Below are positions 39,132-49,075 of a DNA stretch of 64,000 bases, one piece after another (position 1 is the first letter of the stretch; every line of letters starts with the position of its first letter). The stretch lies in contig VGTM01000001.1 of assembly GCA_016874685.1 (NCBI GenBank), positions 1 to 64,000 on the forward strand, in the 5' to 3' direction. The notes beneath the pieces are model-generated. The model was not told the origin of the DNA and did no database searches. It saw nothing but the letters and a program-made list of their open reading frames with translations. The stretch comes from Methanobacteriota archaeon (GTDB lineage: Archaea > Methanobacteriota > Methanobacteria > Methanobacteriales > Methanobacteriaceae). Position numbers and translations under genes: made by a program.

Positions 39132-39362
39132 TTAACCTAGAGCTGATTCTACTTCTTTTTTTATTTCTTCTGGATTTTCGGATTTTATTTCAATTATCTG
39201 ATCAAGGGGTTCTAGATGATTTATGTTACATCTCCTATTTTTCACAGATGTCCCCATTACCTCAACAAATTTATCATTTATAACATCAATTATAACACAT
39301 TTTTCGCCTGCTTCTCTTCCTGCAGTCTTAACACATACTCTTCCAACTTCTATTGCTGGCAT
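39132..39362 (-). CDS. rpl14e: 50S ribosomal protein L14e
   Basis: 76-residue archaeal/eukaryotic protein with a KOW-like barrel: [20 protein letters not shown], then CVIIDVINDKFVEVMGTSVKNRRCNI in two parts, and an acidic helical end. Its ATG overlaps the cmk stop by one base (TAATG) with GAGGTGAT as SD, so its translation is coupled to cmk. Confidence 0.94.
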   Translation of the reverse strand: MPAIEVGRVCVKTAGREAGEKCVIIDVINDKFVEVMGTSVKNRRCNINHLEPLDQIIEIKSENPEEIKKEVESALG

Positions 39363-39892
39363 TAAATCACCTCTGTTAATTTTAAAATGATATCAGCTAT
39401 GCTTTCAGCATTAAAATTTTTGGAATTTATGATAAAGTCATAAATCTCCAAATTTCCAATATCAATGTCATGAATTTCAAGATATCGCTTTGCTTCACTT
39501 CTCTCTCTTTTAATAATCTCTTCTTTTACTATGTGGAAAGGTTTACTTTCTCTCTTGCTTATCCTCTTTGCCCGGACATCTAAAGGTGCAATAAACCATA
39601 TTTTGACATCGGCATCTACAAAATATGCTGATAATCTTCCTTCCATGATCACATTCTTTTTTTCATTCTTTTTTTCATTAGCTATTTGAGACTGTCTCCT
39701 GTCAACTTCTAGATCAATTTCAATATTCTCCTCAGCGAATTTACTAAACTCCAAAAGACCCATGCCACTCTCTGAAGCCATTTGGCGAAATATATCGCCG
39801 GCTGATATGTATGGAATGTCCATTTTTTTTGATAGAATATTTGAAGCTGTTGTTGTGCCGCTTCCTGCCAATCCGCCGATGGTAATGATCAT
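39362..39892 (-). CDS. cmk: Cytidylate kinase (archaeal type)
   Basis: Phosphorylates CMP/dCMP. The 176-residue protein has the P-loop [18 protein letters not shown] at its start, [16 protein letters not shown] for the nucleotide-monophosphate site, and [13 protein letters not shown] in the lid region. It overlaps rpl34e by 4 nt (ATGA junction) and rpl14e by 1 nt. It is embedded in the translation operon as in other methanogens. Confidence 0.94.
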   Translation of the reverse strand: MIITIGGLAGSGTTTASNILSKKMDIPYISAGDIFRQMASESGMGLLEFSKFAEENIEIDLEVDRRQSQIANEKKNEKKNVIMEGRLSAYFVDADVKIWFIAPLDVRAKRISKRESKPFHIVKEEIIKRERSEAKRYLEIHDIDIGNLEIYDFIINSKNFNAESIADIILKLTEVI

Positions 39893-40158
39893 TCAGACCT
39901 GGCCTCTTTTTTGAATACTTTGCGAGTACATTCCGGGCAAAGATATCCTCCATAAGGTCTATTCGGTCTTTTCTTTGATTTTGAAAGTTTTTTGATCTGA
40001 TATGGTCTTCCCCGTGCCACAGCGTGCAAAGGCTTCCTACAATGAACACATACATGTTTACTTGGCTTTTTCTTTTTGTAATGTAGGACTGTCTTTCCTC
40101 CAGGGGTTTTCTTGAATGTTCTTTTATATGATCTGGATCTGTATCTCAATTCAGGCAT
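39889..40158 (-). CDS. rpl34e: 50S ribosomal protein L34e
   Basis: 89-residue basic protein with a zinc ribbon: [17 protein letters not shown] and [15 protein letters not shown]-terminus [20 protein letters not shown] matches the archaeal family. It starts 200 nt after the DUF106 gene, the widest gap of this sub-block, and may have its own promoter. Its end overlaps cmk. Confidence 0.95.
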   Translation of the reverse strand: MPELRYRSRSYKRTFKKTPGGKTVLHYKKKKPSKHVCVHCRKPLHAVARGRPYQIKKLSKSKKRPNRPYGGYLCPECTRKVFKKEARSE

Positions 40159-40358
40159 TTACATCTCTCCTATTCATTAAATTAACATTAAAATTATAAA
40201 ATCAGGAATTTGTATTGAATGTATAAAGGATTTATTTTAAAAAACATAAGTTTTATAAATTATAGAAACAATTGTGTCTACAAATTCCAAATTTCATGTA
40301 ATTTAAGTATCAACTCCAATGTTATGTTCATTGATTAATTTTATCACATTACTTATTG

Positions 40359-40910
40359 TTACATTCCTCCTTTGAGTCCCATGAACTTCCTGAATATTGT
40401 TGACATGGCAAATGAACACAAAACATACCATCCTAACCATTCGATATGGTATGGATAGGAAATTACATAAGCTGGATGATAAAACATGTGCCACAGTGGA
40501 ACAAGGAGCACATAATATGCAACCGCTGGTAATTTTACTATAGCCACATTCAACTTTGATTGTGCCATCCACCAAAAGATAAGAATGATTGGAAGAAATG
40601 TTACTATCATTGGTTTAAATGACATGGTCATCATTTCTCTTTGAAGACTCATGAATTCCATTTGCTTCTTCTGAACTCTATCTAAAGCCTTTTGATCACC
40701 TGTTTTTCTTGCCTGCATAGTTTCCTGTTGAAAAGCTTGCATTTCTTTTTTTAGATATTCAAGGCGATCCTGATTTACAAGTAATTTGTTTGCAAGCGTG
40801 ATTACAAAGGCTATTATGGCAGCAATTATGAATATGGAATAAATTGGTTGTAAACCCATAATTGGACTGAATACCACATTTAACGCGTTAAATAATACTT
40901 CAAGAACCAT
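40359..40910 (-). CDS. Archaeal YidC-like membrane protein insertase (DUF106, EMC3/TMCO1 superfamily)
   Basis: 183 residues with three main membrane helices (IYSIFIIAAIIAFVITLANKL, MIVTFLPIILIFWWMA, VAYYVLLVPLWHMFYH region) and a charged coiled-coil between the first two (EYLKKEMQAFQQETMQARKT), the layout of the Oxa1 superfamily. Known family members assist membrane-protein insertion at the ribosome. Its place beside secY, adkA and ribosomal genes supports that role. Confidence 0.92.
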   Translation of the reverse strand: MVLEVLFNALNVVFSPIMGLQPIYSIFIIAAIIAFVITLANKLLVNQDRLEYLKKEMQAFQQETMQARKTGDQKALDRVQKKQMEFMSLQREMMTMSFKPMIVTFLPIILIFWWMAQSKLNVAIVKLPAVAYYVLLVPLWHMFYHPAYVISYPYHIEWLGWYVLCSFAMSTIFRKFMGLKGGM

Positions 40911-40948
40911 TTTTGTTTCCTCTATTTTTTAATTTTGATATTACAATC

Positions 40949-41506
40949 TTATTTTAATGTGTTTGAAATATCCTCTACTGCTTCATCCAATTTGTCATTG
41001 TGATTTTCTACAATTTTGACAGTTGCACCTGTAAGAGCAGAATAAGCCATTGATACTGCACGGTTCATTTCTTGATGGAGCCTTATATTTTTCATTTTCT
41101 CCATGTCTCTTGCCCGTGTTTCATCGCTTATTCTCCTGAAGAGAATTTCATCGTCATCTGCTTCAATTAAAACGAAGATATCTGGTTTTAGTACATCTAA
41201 GACCCATTTTGGAAGTCCTGGTAGGAAACCAGTTGGTGTTTTTATGGTGCAGTGAGTATCCACGATTATGTTATTTTGCTGTGACATCTCTCTTATACTT
41301 TTTGCCGCATTTTTTTGGATTTTCTTTTGCACTTCAGGTGGCAACTTTCTCATAGAATCTCTATCTTCTACAATATTTCTATCCTTTGCAATATTTAACA
41401 TAACATCTCCAAAATTTACATGTACATAATCAATGTCTTCTAAAGCTTTTTTTAATACTGTGGTACTTCCTGATCCTGGAATTCCTGCAACTACAACAAC
41501 TCTCAT
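40949..41506 (-). CDS. adkA: Archaeal adenylate kinase
   Basis: 185 residues, the archaeal AdkA family. P-loop VVVAGIPGSGSTTVLKKAL, YVHVNFGDVMLNIAKDRN for AMP binding, HCTIKTPTGFLPGLPKWVL, and the RRISDETRARDMEK lid. GAGGGATAAAA precedes the ATG. It is encoded between secY and the DUF106 insertase, an order also seen with secY-adk in many prokaryotes. Confidence 0.95.
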   Translation of the reverse strand: MRVVVVAGIPGSGSTTVLKKALEDIDYVHVNFGDVMLNIAKDRNIVEDRDSMRKLPPEVQKKIQKNAAKSIREMSQQNNIIVDTHCTIKTPTGFLPGLPKWVLDVLKPDIFVLIEADDDEILFRRISDETRARDMEKMKNIRLHQEMNRAVSMAYSALTGATVKIVENHNDKLDEAVEDISNTLK

Positions 41507-41538
41507 TTTTATCCCTCAATATCTCTCAAATCGACTAT

Positions 41539-42882
41539 TTAATCACCTAAGAATTTTCTAAGCATTGGGTGCATGTCCATCAGCTGTTCTTGCGCTATTT
41601 CCTCATATAATCTATATACAATACCTACTGTCAATAGAACACCTGTACCCCCACCTAATGCGCTTGTAAGGTCGGCCCCAAATGCTAAAAGCCCTACAAA
41701 AGCTCCTCCAAGGACCGTTATGGCGGGAATATACTTTCGCAAAATTTTCTGGAAATGTGCTCTACTGCTTCTAAATCCTGGAATCTGCATACCCATCTGA
41801 TGAAGCTGTTTTGCAACCTGTTTCGGTCCTATTCCACTTAATTCTACCCAAAGCCATGCAAAAAGCACGCAAGATGCAGTAAACACTAAACCATAAAACA
41901 ATACTCTTAATGGTTCGGTAAATATTGTATCTAATCCATATGGTGTTGCAAGATAATAAGCAAGTCCGTTTATTGCCCTGCCCTGCGAGAATGTTCCAAA
42001 AATTGGATACCCAATTTTCTGAAATACATTTGCCAACAACTGGACATTCATCAACAAAGCACCTGTTAAAATAACGGGCATGTTACTTGCATATATAAAT
42101 CTTAGAGGATATTTTCCTCTTGCTCCTTTAACTCCTCCGTAAGAGAGGGGTATTTCAACACGCATACTTTCTGCATATACCACTATCAAAAATACAAGAA
42201 CAGTGGCAATTACTGGTATAAGATAGTAAAAGGATGGGCTTGCAGTGGTCAGCGAATACAGGAATGCAAATATTTTCCCAGCTGGCACTCCTGGCTGTGT
42301 TGCTGATGAAAGTGGATTAAATGATCCAACTATTATCTCCTGAGCCACTCCAGCAACTATGAAAAGTCCCACTCCGCTTCCAAATCCCCATTTGGATACT
42401 ACTTCATCTAAAAATATTATGAGAATACCACCGACAGTGAGTTGAAGTATTAGAATGGTTACGAAATCCGGGGCCGAAGGTTGGATAGCACCAGTTAAAA
42501 CCATAATACCTGCTTCAAAAACTGTAAATATTATGGCAAGGAGTTTCTGAGTTCCTTGAAATATCGCCTTATCCTCGTGTCTTGAAAGATCCAAACTTAT
42601 TATCTTTCCACCAACTAAAAGCTGTAGTATGATGGATGCTGAAACAATGGGTCCTATCCCTAATGTCAGAATTGAGCCAAAGTGACCAGCGAGTACTGCC
42701 CTTAGCTGAGCAAACTGGTCAACTGCAAATGGACTTAATCCGTATAACGGAATCTGGGTCAGGAAAAAATACAACACAAGAATTATGCCTGTCCATTTAA
42801 GTTTTTCTTTAAATGGCACCCTGTATTCTGGTGATTTTACCTGTGGAAGCAGGGAAAAAATTGGCTGTAATTTTTCAAGCAA
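41539..42882 (-). CDS. secY: Preprotein translocase subunit SecY (Sec61 alpha)
   Basis: Protein-conducting channel of the plasma membrane. 447 residues with ten helices. Recognisable parts are the N-terminal PQVKSPEYRVPFKEKLKWTG, the plug region GLSPFAVDQFAQLRAVLAGHFG, GSGVGLFIVAGVAQEI, and GIGPKQVAKQLHQMGMQIPGFR in the cytoplasmic loop. It is 81 nt after rpl15, the conserved archaeal and bacterial position at the end of the spc-like block. Confidence 0.97.
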   Translation of the reverse strand: MLEKLQPIFSLLPQVKSPEYRVPFKEKLKWTGIILVLYFFLTQIPLYGLSPFAVDQFAQLRAVLAGHFGSILTLGIGPIVSASIILQLLVGGKIISLDLSRHEDKAIFQGTQKLLAIIFTVFEAGIMVLTGAIQPSAPDFVTILILQLTVGGILIIFLDEVVSKWGFGSGVGLFIVAGVAQEIIVGSFNPLSSATQPGVPAGKIFAFLYSLTTASPSFYYLIPVIATVLVFLIVVYAESMRVEIPLSYGGVKGARGKYPLRFIYASNMPVILTGALLMNVQLLANVFQKIGYPIFGTFSQGRAINGLAYYLATPYGLDTIFTEPLRVLFYGLVFTASCVLFAWLWVELSGIGPKQVAKQLHQMGMQIPGFRSSRAHFQKILRKYIPAITVLGGAFVGLLAFGADLTSALGGGTGVLLTVGIVYRLYEEIAQEQLMDMHPMLRKFLGD

Positions 42883-42963
42883 TGATCTTCACTCCTTATT
42901 TTTAAAAATTGGATATTAATGAAAAGTGGATACTAATGAAAAGTTTATAAAAATTTTAAATAG

Positions 42964-43401
42964 TTAAAGAGTTACAGACTCTCCTCCAGCATCTTGAATC
43001 TTTTTTTCTGCTAGACCAGAAAAATCATGTGATTTTATAGTTAAGGGTTTTGTGATTTTACCTCTTCCCAAAACCTTAGTGTAACCTAGAACAGTTACAT
43101 CTAGTACAATTTTTTCATTCTCTTTCTTGGCAATACCCTTTTCCAAATATTCATCTAATTTTTCATCCAGATATCCCAGATTTACAGGATTAGTTGTAGT
43201 AACACATTTTTGTGGCCTCTTGAAGCCATACTTCCCAAAATGTTTTGGATCATATTTTACTATCCAACTCCATTTATGTTTGTGGCTTCCAGCCATTCCT
43301 CTTCCACCTCTATGACCGGCTCCTCTTCTTTTCTTGGAACAGCCCCCACCTACCGTCCTGGAACCTCTCATTTTGGTTATCTTTCTTTTTCTTCTTATCA
43401 T
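42964..43401 (-). CDS. rpl15: 50S ribosomal protein L15
   Basis: 145 residues. N-terminus RRKRKITKMRGSRTVGGGCS followed by KKRRGAGHRGGRGMAGSHKH, the glycine/arginine-rich extension that threads 23S rRNA. The C-terminal globular part has VTVLGYTKVLGRGKITKPL. ATG at 43401 is preceded by GGAGGAATTTG; a TTG one codon upstream is less likely. It lies between rpl30 and secY. Confidence 0.96.
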   Translation of the reverse strand: MIRRKRKITKMRGSRTVGGGCSKKRRGAGHRGGRGMAGSHKHKWSWIVKYDPKHFGKYGFKRPQKCVTTTNPVNLGYLDEKLDEYLEKGIAKKENEKIVLDVTVLGYTKVLGRGKITKPLTIKSHDFSGLAEKKIQDAGGESVTL

Positions 43402-43519
43402 CAAATTCCTCCACTAAACCATTGAAGGTTTCATCCAAATTTAAAAAATTATTTCATCCAATCTAAAGGTTTATTAAAAATTTTTTGACTTTTTGATCAA
43501 CCTTTTTCCAAAAAGTTGG

Positions 43520-43978
43520 TTAGATCATCATTTTTATAAGATTATTTATATCATCCTCTCGATATCCTAAGCTTCCACCCTCTTTATACGTTTTTTTGAT
43601 ATTTTTATAGCCTTTTCTAGGTGGATGAAGTCTAGATACTGGTTTTATCCTGGCATCCTTTAGTTCAGCCTTTGAATCCAGAAGGGCCTTTGAAAATTGC
43701 TCTATTGAAAAATAATCAGTATTTTCCTTTATATGATCATCTGTAACCTCTCTGCCTCCTGCCAATTCGCCTCTTTTTCTTATAAGTTGAGTTAAGGTAT
43801 CCTGATCAATTTCTCCCCAAGTTATGTAATCTTTTGCTTTCTGGAGCATTCCCTGATAACTTGGATTTTCTTTAATTAAAACAGCGTGATTTACTCTGTT
43901 AAGTTTTAAAAGTACCATAGTATCCTGAATATCCTTTTTTATACCTGCACTACCTCTTATCCTTATTGCTGCAATCAT
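43520..43978 (-). CDS. rpl30: 50S ribosomal protein L30
   Basis: 152 residues, the long archaeal form with C-terminal extension. Starts [20 protein letters not shown], then [19 protein letters not shown], the L30/L7 ferredoxin-like core. The tail ends [20 protein letters not shown] and [10 protein letters not shown]. It follows rps5 by 51 nt. Confidence 0.96.
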   Translation of the reverse strand: MIAAIRIRGSAGIKKDIQDTMVLLKLNRVNHAVLIKENPSYQGMLQKAKDYITWGEIDQDTLTQLIRKRGELAGGREVTDDHIKENTDYFSIEQFSKALLDSKAELKDARIKPVSRLHPPRKGYKNIKKTYKEGGSLGYREDDINNLIKMMI

Positions 43979-44029
43979 GTTATCACCAAATTAATGATTA
44001 AAATAACGATAAAAATATCGATTAATTGA

Positions 44030-44671
44030 TTATACTGTTACTCCTAAAGTTTTAAGATCTGATTTATCTGCCTTTACTCTGCTTAATTGTTTCAGGGCAT
44101 CAAAAACTGCGTTGGCAAAATTTATGGTGGTTTGTGTCTGTCCCATTGTCTGAGACCACACGTCATCTATACCTGCAAGTCTTAGAATAGTTTTTCCAAC
44201 GTCTCCTATGGACAATCCAACTCCACCAGGTGCAGGGATCAATGTTACTCTCACGCTTCCACTTTTTCCAGTTACTTTAAATGGTACTGTGTGCTGTTTT
44301 CCACATACACATCCCCAGTCACCACAGCCTCTTCTAACTTTAATTAAATTGAATTTAGCAGTATCAACAGCTTTTCTTATTGCTGGACCTACTTCCTTTG
44401 CTTTACCCTGTCCCAGACCTACATAACCATTCTTGTTTCCAACTGCCACTATAACTCTAAAATTGACTTTTCTACCTGATTTATGCATTCTCTGTACAAG
44501 ATTTACATCCATTACTTCTTCTTCTAAATCAGGGACTAAAATATCTACTATTTCCAGTTCCATTATAGGAAGGCCCTTTGCAAATATTTCGTCTATATCT
44601 TCTATATTACCCTCTTTTACATCATGTCCTAAGTTTGTCTTGGGCTCCCATTCATCCATATTAAAATTCAT
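44030..44671 (-). CDS. rps5: 30S ribosomal protein S5
   Basis: 213 residues with an archaeal N-terminal extension (~60 residues, [20 protein letters not shown]). The dsRBD-like core is [39 protein letters not shown], and the C-terminal [33 protein letters not shown] cysteine cluster in the middle is usual in archaeal S5. Overlaps rpl18 by 4 nt. Confidence 0.96.
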   Translation of the reverse strand: MNFNMDEWEPKTNLGHDVKEGNIEDIDEIFAKGLPIMELEIVDILVPDLEEEVMDVNLVQRMHKSGRKVNFRVIVAVGNKNGYVGLGQGKAKEVGPAIRKAVDTAKFNLIKVRRGCGDWGCVCGKQHTVPFKVTGKSGSVRVTLIPAPGGVGLSIGDVGKTILRLAGIDDVWSQTMGQTQTTINFANAVFDALKQLSRVKADKSDLKTLGVTV

Positions 44672-45252
44672 GATGATACCTCAGTTTCAATCTTCTTTTT
44701 AATCTTTTCAAAATGATCTGGAAGATCTAACGGTGCTAATCCCCTTTCTAGATATTTTGAAAACTTCTCTGTAAGCTGCTCATCGTCTAGAGATTTTGCA
44801 TATTTTGCTATATGTTCACCTTTAATCCTTTCATCTTCCGGTAAAACTATATCGCTGTGAGGAACATGCACTCCAGCATCAACCACACCTTTCAATGTTG
44901 CAAACACTCTAGCACCCTTTATAGACGATTTTAAACCTATATCCAATATTGCTTCATCTATTCCTTCTTTTAATGCTTTTTTCCCACATAAAAATCCAGT
45001 GAGGTATGCTGCAGATGTGTTTTTACAGTTTCCAAGCCACCCCCTCTTTTTTAGTTCGTTTGAATGAGCTGAAATAACGGTTTCATCGCCTTTCGGGGTG
45101 ACATTTATTATTTGAGTTATTACATGATTACTAGTTATCCTTACAACTATTCTTAATTTATCAAGCCCAATAAGTCTTAATCTGGCCTTATAATCAGTTT
45201 TTCCTTCTCTTCTTCTTCTGAGTGCAACCTTGTATCTTGATCCATGTGCCAA
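44668..45252 (-). CDS. rpl18: 50S ribosomal protein L18
   Basis: 194 residues, archaeal form of the 5S rRNA-binding protein. Starts [20 protein letters not shown], then [40 protein letters not shown] and [20 protein letters not shown]. The C-terminal helical part (~140-194) is the archaeal/eukaryotic extension. Starts 13 nt after rpl19e; its end overlaps rps5. Confidence 0.96.
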   Translation of the reverse strand: MAHGSRYKVALRRRREGKTDYKARLRLIGLDKLRIVVRITSNHVITQIINVTPKGDETVISAHSNELKKRGWLGNCKNTSAAYLTGFLCGKKALKEGIDEAILDIGLKSSIKGARVFATLKGVVDAGVHVPHSDIVLPEDERIKGEHIAKYAKSLDDEQLTEKFSKYLERGLAPLDLPDHFEKIKKKIETEVSS

Positions 45253-45265
45253 TTAAATCCCTCCG

Positions 45266-45712
45266 CTATCTTAGCAAACCATGATCCCTTGCATATGATT
45301 TCATGTATGATTTGCTTCTAAAGGCACCGCCTTTCGCCATTTTATAGAGTTTACGGTAAGTAGTCTTATTTATTTCTCTGTTGTCTCTCATATCCTTCAT
45401 ATCTTTTCTTAATGCTCTTATGGTGGTCATCCATACTTTCTTTTTTGGATTTCTGGCCCCTTTAGCCCCTTTTATACTACCGTGCCCTTTTCTTCTTCCT
45501 TTCTTTTTTTGTTGAGCTATTTTCTTTGATCTGTAGCTGCTAATACCTCTTTGAGGTTTTGACATGATCATTTTATTTTCTATTAGCTTTTTTACACTTT
45601 CCCTAGTGATAGCCCTTGATACTTCTTCTATATTATTAGGATCGAGCCAAACCCTGTTTACTCCTACTTTCAGTATTTCTGCAGCCAGCCTCTTTTGAGT
45701 AGTAAGATTCAT
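45266..45712 (-). CDS. rpl19e: 50S ribosomal protein L19e
   Basis: 148 residues. N-terminus MNLTTQKRLAAEILKVGVNR, then RGISSYRSKKIAQQKKKGRR and KGHGSIKGAKGARNPKKKVW, the basic rRNA-threading arm. It ends with MAKGGAFRSKSYMKSYARDH. SD GAGGAGGT sits 7 nt before the ATG, directly after a perfect hairpin (45727-45748). Confidence 0.96.
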   Translation of the reverse strand: MNLTTQKRLAAEILKVGVNRVWLDPNNIEEVSRAITRESVKKLIENKMIMSKPQRGISSYRSKKIAQQKKKGRRKGHGSIKGAKGARNPKKKVWMTTIRALRKDMKDMRDNREINKTTYRKLYKMAKGGAFRSKSYMKSYARDHGLLR

Positions 45713-45726
45713 AAAGAAACCTCCTC

Positions 45727-45748
45727 TTCAACCTTTAGGAAGGTTGAA
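45727..45748 (-). promoter_or_regulatory. 9-bp perfect hairpin in the L19e mRNA leader
   Basis: TTCAACCTT and AAGGTTGAA pair around a 4-nt loop. On the minus-strand mRNA the hairpin ends immediately before GAGGAGGT, the SD of rpl19e. It stands in a 265-nt gap, by far the longest inside the packed superoperon. It could be a terminator-like or translational control element; the function is not shown. Confidence 0.5.
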
Positions 45749-45977
45749 CAAATTTTAAAATTCTTTAAAACTTTTTTAAACTCGATTCAAATTAGAGTTT
45801 AAATTTTTTATCATTTTCAACTTAATTCAATTTCATGTGTGCAAATGCTAATATCCATCATGAATACCTATTATCCCCCTATATCTCGACAGAAAACAGC
45901 AAATTGTATTTCAATGCATTTCAACTCGTGGATTGCCTATTGAAACAAAAAGTACAACGTCATCAAATTAGCAAAGT

Positions 45978-46316
45978 TCAATAAAAACTCTTGTTTAGAA
46001 TTTTTATCCCCAGTTCCTTTGCTTTTTTAAGCAAGATCTCTTTTTTCCTTTTTCCAACTGTGGAACTGATCCTCCCAGCCTGAGTGCTTGGATCCAGGCT
46101 TTTAAGTTCCCTGATGTTACTTATAAGTACATCTTTATATCCTGAAGGATGAAGACCTCTCCTATCCTTTGGAGATCCGTAACCAACATTTGGCATTGCT
46201 GGTTTTCCCTTCTCATACCTTCTCATCTTACTTGTTCTTCCCTTAGGCTTTCTCCACTTTTCGCCGAGTTTTTTGTATCTGAAAGATTCCTGTCTCCTAA
46301 ATTTTGGTTTTTTCAT
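45978..46316 (-). CDS. rpl32e: 50S ribosomal protein L32e
   Basis: 112 residues, archaeal/eukaryotic L32. Starts KKPKFRRQESFRYKKLGEKW, then RKPKGRTSKMRRYEKGKPAM, GYGSPKDRRGLHPSGYKDVL and the helical end. The family is often longer in other archaea; here it is the short core. Starts 28 nt after rpl6. Confidence 0.95.
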   Translation of the reverse strand: MKKPKFRRQESFRYKKLGEKWRKPKGRTSKMRRYEKGKPAMPNVGYGSPKDRRGLHPSGYKDVLISNIRELKSLDPSTQAGRISSTVGKRKKEILLKKAKELGIKILNKSFY

Positions 46317-46344
46317 TGGAACACCGTTTAATCTTTATTCTTTG

Positions 46345-46878
46345 TTATCCTTTACTTACCATATATATTCCGTCTTGGAATACTCTCGGGTCTCTTCCTT
46401 TTATTTTTGTGGCTTGTTCTAGATTTGCCATGGTCTGTCCGACTTCTTCTTTGTTTATTCCAGCGATATGTACCTCATCACCCTTAACTTGGACCTTAGC
46501 ATCCCCTACTATCTTTGCCCTCCTAGGATGCCTTTCACCTAGGAAATTTTCTATTATAACCCTATCTCCAGAAACTTTTACACTCATAGGGAAGTGAGCA
46601 TAAACTATTTTCATTTTGTAAGTAAAACCATCCTTTACTCCGTTGATCATATTACTTATGTGGGATCTAGTGGTTCCCAACATTGCTTTATCCTTTTTTT
46701 TAGGAAAATTTGTTTCCACCACCACCGTATTATCCTCTTTTTTTATGATGATACTGGGATTGGTAAATTTCCTAGATAATTGGCCTTTTGGTCCATTGAC
46801 CTTTACTTCATCATTTATGGTAACATCCACATCTTCTGGAATGGGAATTTCCTCCCTAAGAATTGCTGTTTGAACCAT
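46345..46878 (-). CDS. rpl6: 50S ribosomal protein L6
   Basis: 177 residues with two tandem L6 folds. Shows EEIPIPEDVDVTINDEVKVN, GPKGQLSRKF, THS-type loop GTTRSHISNMINGVKDGFTY and the C-terminal IAGINKEEVGQTMANLEQAT. It begins 17 nt after rps8 with AGGTGATATA as SD. Confidence 0.96.
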   Translation of the reverse strand: MVQTAILREEIPIPEDVDVTINDEVKVNGPKGQLSRKFTNPSIIIKKEDNTVVVETNFPKKKDKAMLGTTRSHISNMINGVKDGFTYKMKIVYAHFPMSVKVSGDRVIIENFLGERHPRRAKIVGDAKVQVKGDEVHIAGINKEEVGQTMANLEQATKIKGRDPRVFQDGIYMVSKG

Positions 46879-46895
46879 TATATCACCTTAAAAAT

Positions 46896-47288
46896 CTAGT
46901 AAATATAGGCAAGGAGTCTTCCACCGCCACCCCTATCCTTTGCTTCTTTGTGTGTGATTATTCCTTCGGGGGTGGTAACTATCATTATTCCAAAGTTTTT
47001 TGCTGGTAAGTATCTTTTCTCAAATTTCTCAAATTCATCGTTTTTAACAGCATGCCTGGGTTTTATAACTCCACATCTGTTGATGTTTCCCTCAAGCTCT
47101 ACTATGAACTTTCCAGCCTTGCCATCATCTACATATTCAAATTCACCGATATATCCTTCCTTTTGCATTGTCCTTAAAACATGACCTATCATTTTTGATG
47201 CTGGAGATATTGTACATCTTTTATTTCCTTGCATCTCGTTGTTTCTCATGTTTGTAAGAGCATTTGCAAGAGGATCCATAAGAGTCAT
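46896..47288 (-). CDS. rps8: 30S ribosomal protein S8
   Basis: 130 residues; binds the central domain of 16S rRNA. N-terminus [20 protein letters not shown] and C-terminus [34 protein letters not shown] at 47288 is used because AGAGGTG is 7 nt upstream; the GTG at 47297 overlaps that SD. Starts 17 nt after rps14. Confidence 0.95.
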   Translation of the reverse strand: MTLMDPLANALTNMRNNEMQGNKRCTISPASKMIGHVLRTMQKEGYIGEFEYVDDGKAGKFIVELEGNINRCGVIKPRHAVKNDEFEKFEKRYLPAKNFGIMIVTTPEGIITHKEAKDRGGGGRLLAYIY

Positions 47289-47305
47289 ACATGACACCTC
47301 TTAAA

Positions 47306-47449
47306 TTAATTATATTTTTTAAATCCTATTTTTGATGCGAGTTCTCTGAAGCATTGTCTACATAACATAAGCCCGTATCTCCTAACTAAAGCAGAATGAT
47401 CTCCACACCTTCTACATTTCCTTGATGCCTTTCCATACTTTCTTGGCAA
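47306..47449 (-). CDS. rps14: 30S ribosomal protein S14 (zinc-binding type)
   Basis: A 47-residue protein, short enough to be missed. It starts with TTG at 47449 ([20 protein letters not shown]) and has the zinc-ribbon cysteines CRRC and [24 protein letters not shown]. The SD AGGTGA contains the TGA stop of rpl5, so L5 termination and S14 initiation are physically coupled. Located between rpl5 and rps8 as in all archaea. Confidence 0.95.
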   Translation of the reverse strand: MPRKYGKASRKCRRCGDHSALVRRYGLMLCRQCFRELASKIGFKKYN

Positions 47450-47453
47450 TTTA

Positions 47454-47963
47454 TCACCTTATTTTCTCAACCTTGAATTTTTCACTCATAAATTCCATTG
47501 TCTCATCTTTATTAATCCCGTGTTTGTCTGGAATTTTTCTCCTCTGAATTTTTCTTTTTTTTATCCTGTAACCCGGTTTTTTAAATGTTATGGAAACATT
47601 CATTCCAAATATGCCAATATCTGGATCATAACGCATGCCTGGAATATCTATGTGTTCTTCTATTCCAAATGAAACATTACCCTGATCATCAAATTGACTT
47701 TTCTTTAATTTATTTTCTATGCCGTCTAATACCAGCTTTATAGCATCGTTGGCTTTTTTGCCTCGTAAAGTTACCTTGCATGCAATTGGTTGTCCTCTTC
47801 TTATTCCAAATTCAGGATTTGTAATTTTAGAGTAGGTTCGTACTGGTTTTTGATCTGTAATAGTTGATAGGAGCTTTTCAGCTCTTATAAGTCTTTCACC
47901 ACCTTCCCCTACACCGATGTTAATGGTGGCTTTATCTATCTTTACTTCTTCCATAGGATTCAT
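47454..47963 (-). CDS. rpl5: 50S ribosomal protein L5
   Basis: 169 residues; binds 5S rRNA and the P-site tRNA elbow. Shows [30 protein letters not shown]-like [32 protein letters not shown], and [20 protein letters not shown]. Its ATG directly abuts the rps4e stop, and its stop overlaps the SD of rps14. Confidence 0.96.
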   Translation of the reverse strand: MNPMEEVKIDKATINIGVGEGGERLIRAEKLLSTITDQKPVRTYSKITNPEFGIRRGQPIACKVTLRGKKANDAIKLVLDGIENKLKKSQFDDQGNVSFGIEEHIDIPGMRYDPDIGIFGMNVSITFKKPGYRIKKRKIQRRKIPDKHGINKDETMEFMSEKFKVEKIR

Positions 47964-48692
47964 TTATTTCCCTCCTGGAAGTGAAATTACTGGTTCTTCT
48001 TTACCTATAACAAAAACATAATCTTTTAATGTAAGAAAAGTTTTTTTATCATCTGTCTCTATCAGAACAGTGTTCGGCATCGAAGACTCGGTCACATTTA
48101 TCTCTTTTATCTTACCAAGTTCACCTATGTGTTTCCCACCAGTTATAATACCAAGTGTGCCCTCATCAAACTTTATATTATCAGTTACCTCTTGTTCCGG
48201 AACTTTAAGGATGACGACATCTCCTGTCCCAAATTCATCCTCAACCAAACAATTTCTTCCATCATGAAGATTAAGCTGAATTTTTCCACCCCTAATAGTC
48301 GTTTTATCCTCAACTCTACAGAGTTTAAATTCCTTATTTTCTTTGACTATGGGATGAAGTATCAACCTTCCCTTCTCATCAGACAGAACCCTATAGACCT
48401 TTTCAGACTTTGGAATTTCTATTACATCCATAAAACCTACAGGAAACTTAAAATCTTTCCTTACACGACCATCTACACGGATTTCACCATCATTTATAAT
48501 TCTTTTGGCCTCTCTTGCATTATCAGCAACCTTAAGAATATCCCTAACTATGATGAGTAAAGGTAATGATCCTTCAATTGAATGAGGACCTGGGCTTGGC
48601 TTCACAGCCCATTTAAACTCTTTTGGATGAATAGGCCAATGTTCTGGTGCCTTATATCGCTTGAGATGTTTTCTTGATCCCATCTTTGCCAT
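47964..48692 (-). CDS. rps4e: 30S ribosomal protein S4e
   Basis: 242 residues, archaeal/eukaryotic only. Starts [20 protein letters not shown], followed by an S4-like RNA-binding part ([20 protein letters not shown]) and a KOW motif ([20 protein letters not shown]). It lies 1 nt after rpl24. Confidence 0.96.
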   Translation of the reverse strand: MAKMGSRKHLKRYKAPEHWPIHPKEFKWAVKPSPGPHSIEGSLPLLIIVRDILKVADNAREAKRIINDGEIRVDGRVRKDFKFPVGFMDVIEIPKSEKVYRVLSDEKGRLILHPIVKENKEFKLCRVEDKTTIRGGKIQLNLHDGRNCLVEDEFGTGDVVILKVPEQEVTDNIKFDEGTLGIITGGKHIGELGKIKEINVTESSMPNTVLIETDDKKTFLTLKDYVFVIGKEEPVISLPGGK

Positions 48693-48693
48693 T

Positions 48694-49047
48694 TTATCCC
48701 TTCCTCTCTAATATTTCATTTCTTTCATCATCATCTAAGTCAAGTTCAACTATCATAAGATTGGATGGATGGATGGGATGATAAACTTGATTTCCATCTG
48801 GTTTTTGAACTGATACACCATCTATTAACACACGATAATTTTTAATATCGACTTTTTCGACTTTTCCTTCATGATCTCTAAAATCTCCACGCATTACCTT
48901 TACTGTGTCGCCTGTTCTTACAGGTATGGATCTCTTTCCATATTTTTCCCTGAGTTCATCACTCAATGTAGCGGTCATCAATTTATGACGAACGTGTAAA
49001 GGTGCTTTATGAACGGATTTCCTTTGTTTTCTTGGCTGTCTTGACAT
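48694..49047 (-). CDS. rpl24: 50S ribosomal protein L24
   Basis: 117 residues, archaeal form of L24/L26e near the exit tunnel. N-terminus [20 protein letters not shown] and KOW motif [20 protein letters not shown]. Starts 28 nt after rpl14 with GGTGATA as SD. Confidence 0.96.
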   Translation of the reverse strand: MSRQPRKQRKSVHKAPLHVRHKLMTATLSDELREKYGKRSIPVRTGDTVKVMRGDFRDHEGKVEKVDIKNYRVLIDGVSVQKPDGNQVYHPIHPSNLMIVELDLDDDERNEILERKG

Positions 49048-49075
49048 ATTATCACCATTAATAAATAAAAATAAA

